Shown here piece by piece: positions 62,927-64,000 of a DNA stretch of 64,000 nucleotides (position 1 is its first letter; each line of letters begins with the position of its first letter). The notes beneath the pieces are model-generated. The model ran no database searches, had not been told where the DNA came from, and worked only from the letters and a program-made list of their open reading frames with translations. Source of the stretch: Qipengyuania sp. YIM B01966 (GTDB taxonomy: Bacteria > Pseudomonadota > Alphaproteobacteria > Sphingomonadales > Sphingomonadaceae); the NCBI RefSeq assembly GCF_016461955.1, contig NZ_JADMNM010000002.1, forward strand, positions 310,001 to 374,000. The letters run 5' to 3'. The translations under genes were made by a program, and so were the position numbers.

Positions 62927-64000
62927 TTAATGCGCGGTGGGCGCGGCGCTGCCGCCGGCCAGCGCAGGATGCGGCGGCTGGCTCGCCAGATCGTCAGCCT
63001 CAGTCCATTCGATCGCTGCCGGAACCGATGTCAGCGCGCGCTCGAGCACCTCGTCGACATGCGACACCGGAACAATCTCCAGCCCCTCTCGAATATTGGC
63101 GGGGATTTCGGCCAGGTCCTTCACGTTTTCTTCCGGGATCAGCACGGTGGTAATCCCGCCACGCAAGGCCGCCAGCAGCTTTTCCTTCAAGCCGCCGATC
63201 GCCAGAACCCGCCCGCGCAGGGTGACCTCGCCGGTCATCGCCACATCCGGGCGCACCGGGATGCCGCTCAGCGTCGAGACGATCGAAGTGACCATCCCGA
63301 TGCCCGCGCTCGGCCCGTCCTTGGGCACCGCGCCCTCGGGCAGGTGGATGTGGACGTTCCGGCGCTGAAACAGGCTCGGCTTGATGCCATAGGCCGGTGC
63401 CCGTGCCTTGACGAAGCTGAACGCCGCGGCGACGCTCTCGTTCATGACCTCGCCCAGCTTGCCGGTGGTCTTGACCTCCCCCTTGCCCGGCGTGGTCACG
63501 CTTTCGATGGTCAGCAATTCGCCGCCCACCTCGGTCCAGGCGAGGCCCGTCACCGCGCCCACCTGCGCCTCGGCTTCGGACACGCCGTGCTTGAACTTGC
63601 GCACTCCGGCAAACTCGCCGAGATTGTCGGGCGTGATAGTGACCGCCTGGTCCTTGTTTTCCAGGATGCGGCGCAGGCTCTTGCGCGCCAGCCGCGCGAT
63701 CTCCCGCTCCAGCGTACGAACGCCCGCCTCGCGGGTGTAATAGCGGATCAGGTCGCGCAGGCCTTCCTGCGTCAGCGTGAACTCGCCATCGGTCAGCCCG
63801 TGGTCGCGCACGACCTTGGGCACCAGATGCCGCTCGGCGATCTCGACCTTTTCGTCCTCGGTATAGCCTTCGAGCCGGATGATCTCCATCCGGTCGAGCA
63901 GTGGCTGCGGCAGATTGAGGCTGTTCGCGGTGCAAACGAACATCACGTCCGACAGGTCGAGGTCGATCTCGAGATAATGGTCCTGGAACTTGTGGTTCTG
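62927..64000 (-). CDS. lon: Lon protease (5' part outside window)
   Basis: About 357 C-terminal residues of ATP-dependent protease La; the frame runs off the right edge. Seen: AAA+ end (LLDRMEIIRLEGYTEDEKVEIAERHL), and the protease domain with the catalytic Ser in PKDGPSAGIGMVTS and Lys in GGLKEKLLAALRGG. The C-terminus ends in a Pro/Ala-rich stretch. Ordinary housekeeping protease, next to hup. Confidence 0.98.
   Translation of the reverse strand, partial: QNHKFQDHYLEIDLDLSDVMFVCTANSLNLPQPLLDRMEIIRLEGYTEDEKVEIAERHLVPKVVRDHGLTDGEFTLTQEGLRDLIRYYTREAGVRTLEREIARLARKSLRRILENKDQAVTITPDNLGEFAGVRKFKHGVSEAEAQVGAVTGLAWTEVGGELLTIESVTTPGKGEVKTTGKLGEVMNESVAAAFSFVKARAPAYGIKPSLFQRRNVHIHLPEGAVPKDGPSAGIGMVTSIVSTLSGIPVRPDVAMTGEVTLRGRVLAIGGLKEKLLAALRGGITTVLIPEENVKDLAEIPANIREGLEIVPVSHVDEVLERALTSVPAAIEWTEADDLASQPPHPALAGGSAAPTAH

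Overview
The window is a GC-rich piece of an alphaproteobacterial chromosome, most likely from a sphingomonad close to Erythrobacteraceae. This rests on the gene content and order (a near-complete str-S10-spc-alpha ribosomal cluster, an mdh-sucD-odhA-sucB-lpdA block, a B12-riboswitch btuBFCD operon, orphan Tad-like genes), on GC-rich codon use and on an inverted repeat of the type I know from sphingomonads. The exact taxon is inference. Nearly everything is chromosomal core. I see no phage, transposase, CRISPR array, tRNA or rRNA gene.

Layout. 1-2566: 3'-truncated uvrA (-), carrying an in-frame REP-like inverted repeat. 2712-5817 (+): a 37-codon ORF, a Trk/Ktr-type K+ transporter pair and a META-domain lipoprotein. 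5819-7087 (-): a CPA1 Na+/H+ antiporter. 7244-9945 (+): a small lipoprotein and an M3 peptidase. 9942-14673 (-): a vitamin B12 uptake operon (btuB-btuF-btuC-btuD) behind a cobalamin riboswitch. 14776-26589 (+): a SleB-like wall hydrolase, a small hypothetical protein, then mdh, an AT-richer exported protein where sucC usually sits, sucD, odhA, sucB, lpdA, an amidase and a TRIC-type channel. 26600-28010 (-): two paralogous exported proteins.

28192-50018 is the ribosomal super-cluster, transcribed right to left: rpsL-rpsG-fusA-tuf, then rpsJ through rpmD, then rplO-secY-adk-rpsM-rpsK-rpoA, and finally rplQ. Three foreign genes break the canonical order: an oppositely oriented methyltransferase between rpmD and rplO, a frameshifted SRPBCC gene between adk and rpsM, and an exported protein built of three internal repeats between rpoA and rplQ. 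Two of these insertions coincide with strong terminators, so L15-onward and L17 are probably separate transcription units. S5 has a long RG-rich N-terminal extension, L3 an acidic C-terminal tail, and S12 carries Arg at position 88, a streptomycin-resistance residue in other bacteria.

50323-64000: three Tad-like pseudopilin/vWA genes, a LysR regulator, apaG and metZ (-); a small membrane protein (-); a PMT-like glycosyltransferase (+) convergent with a GT2-GtrA protein that heads a leuB-recO operon (-); ubiK, tspO and tlyA (-); a lipoprotein (+); an HU gene and the 3' part of lon (-). The most interesting observations are the REP-like element translated inside UvrA, the three intruders in the ribosomal operons, the three-repeat exported protein, and the loss of sucC from the TCA block. 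I did not find a clear defence or other multi-gene system of unknown type.
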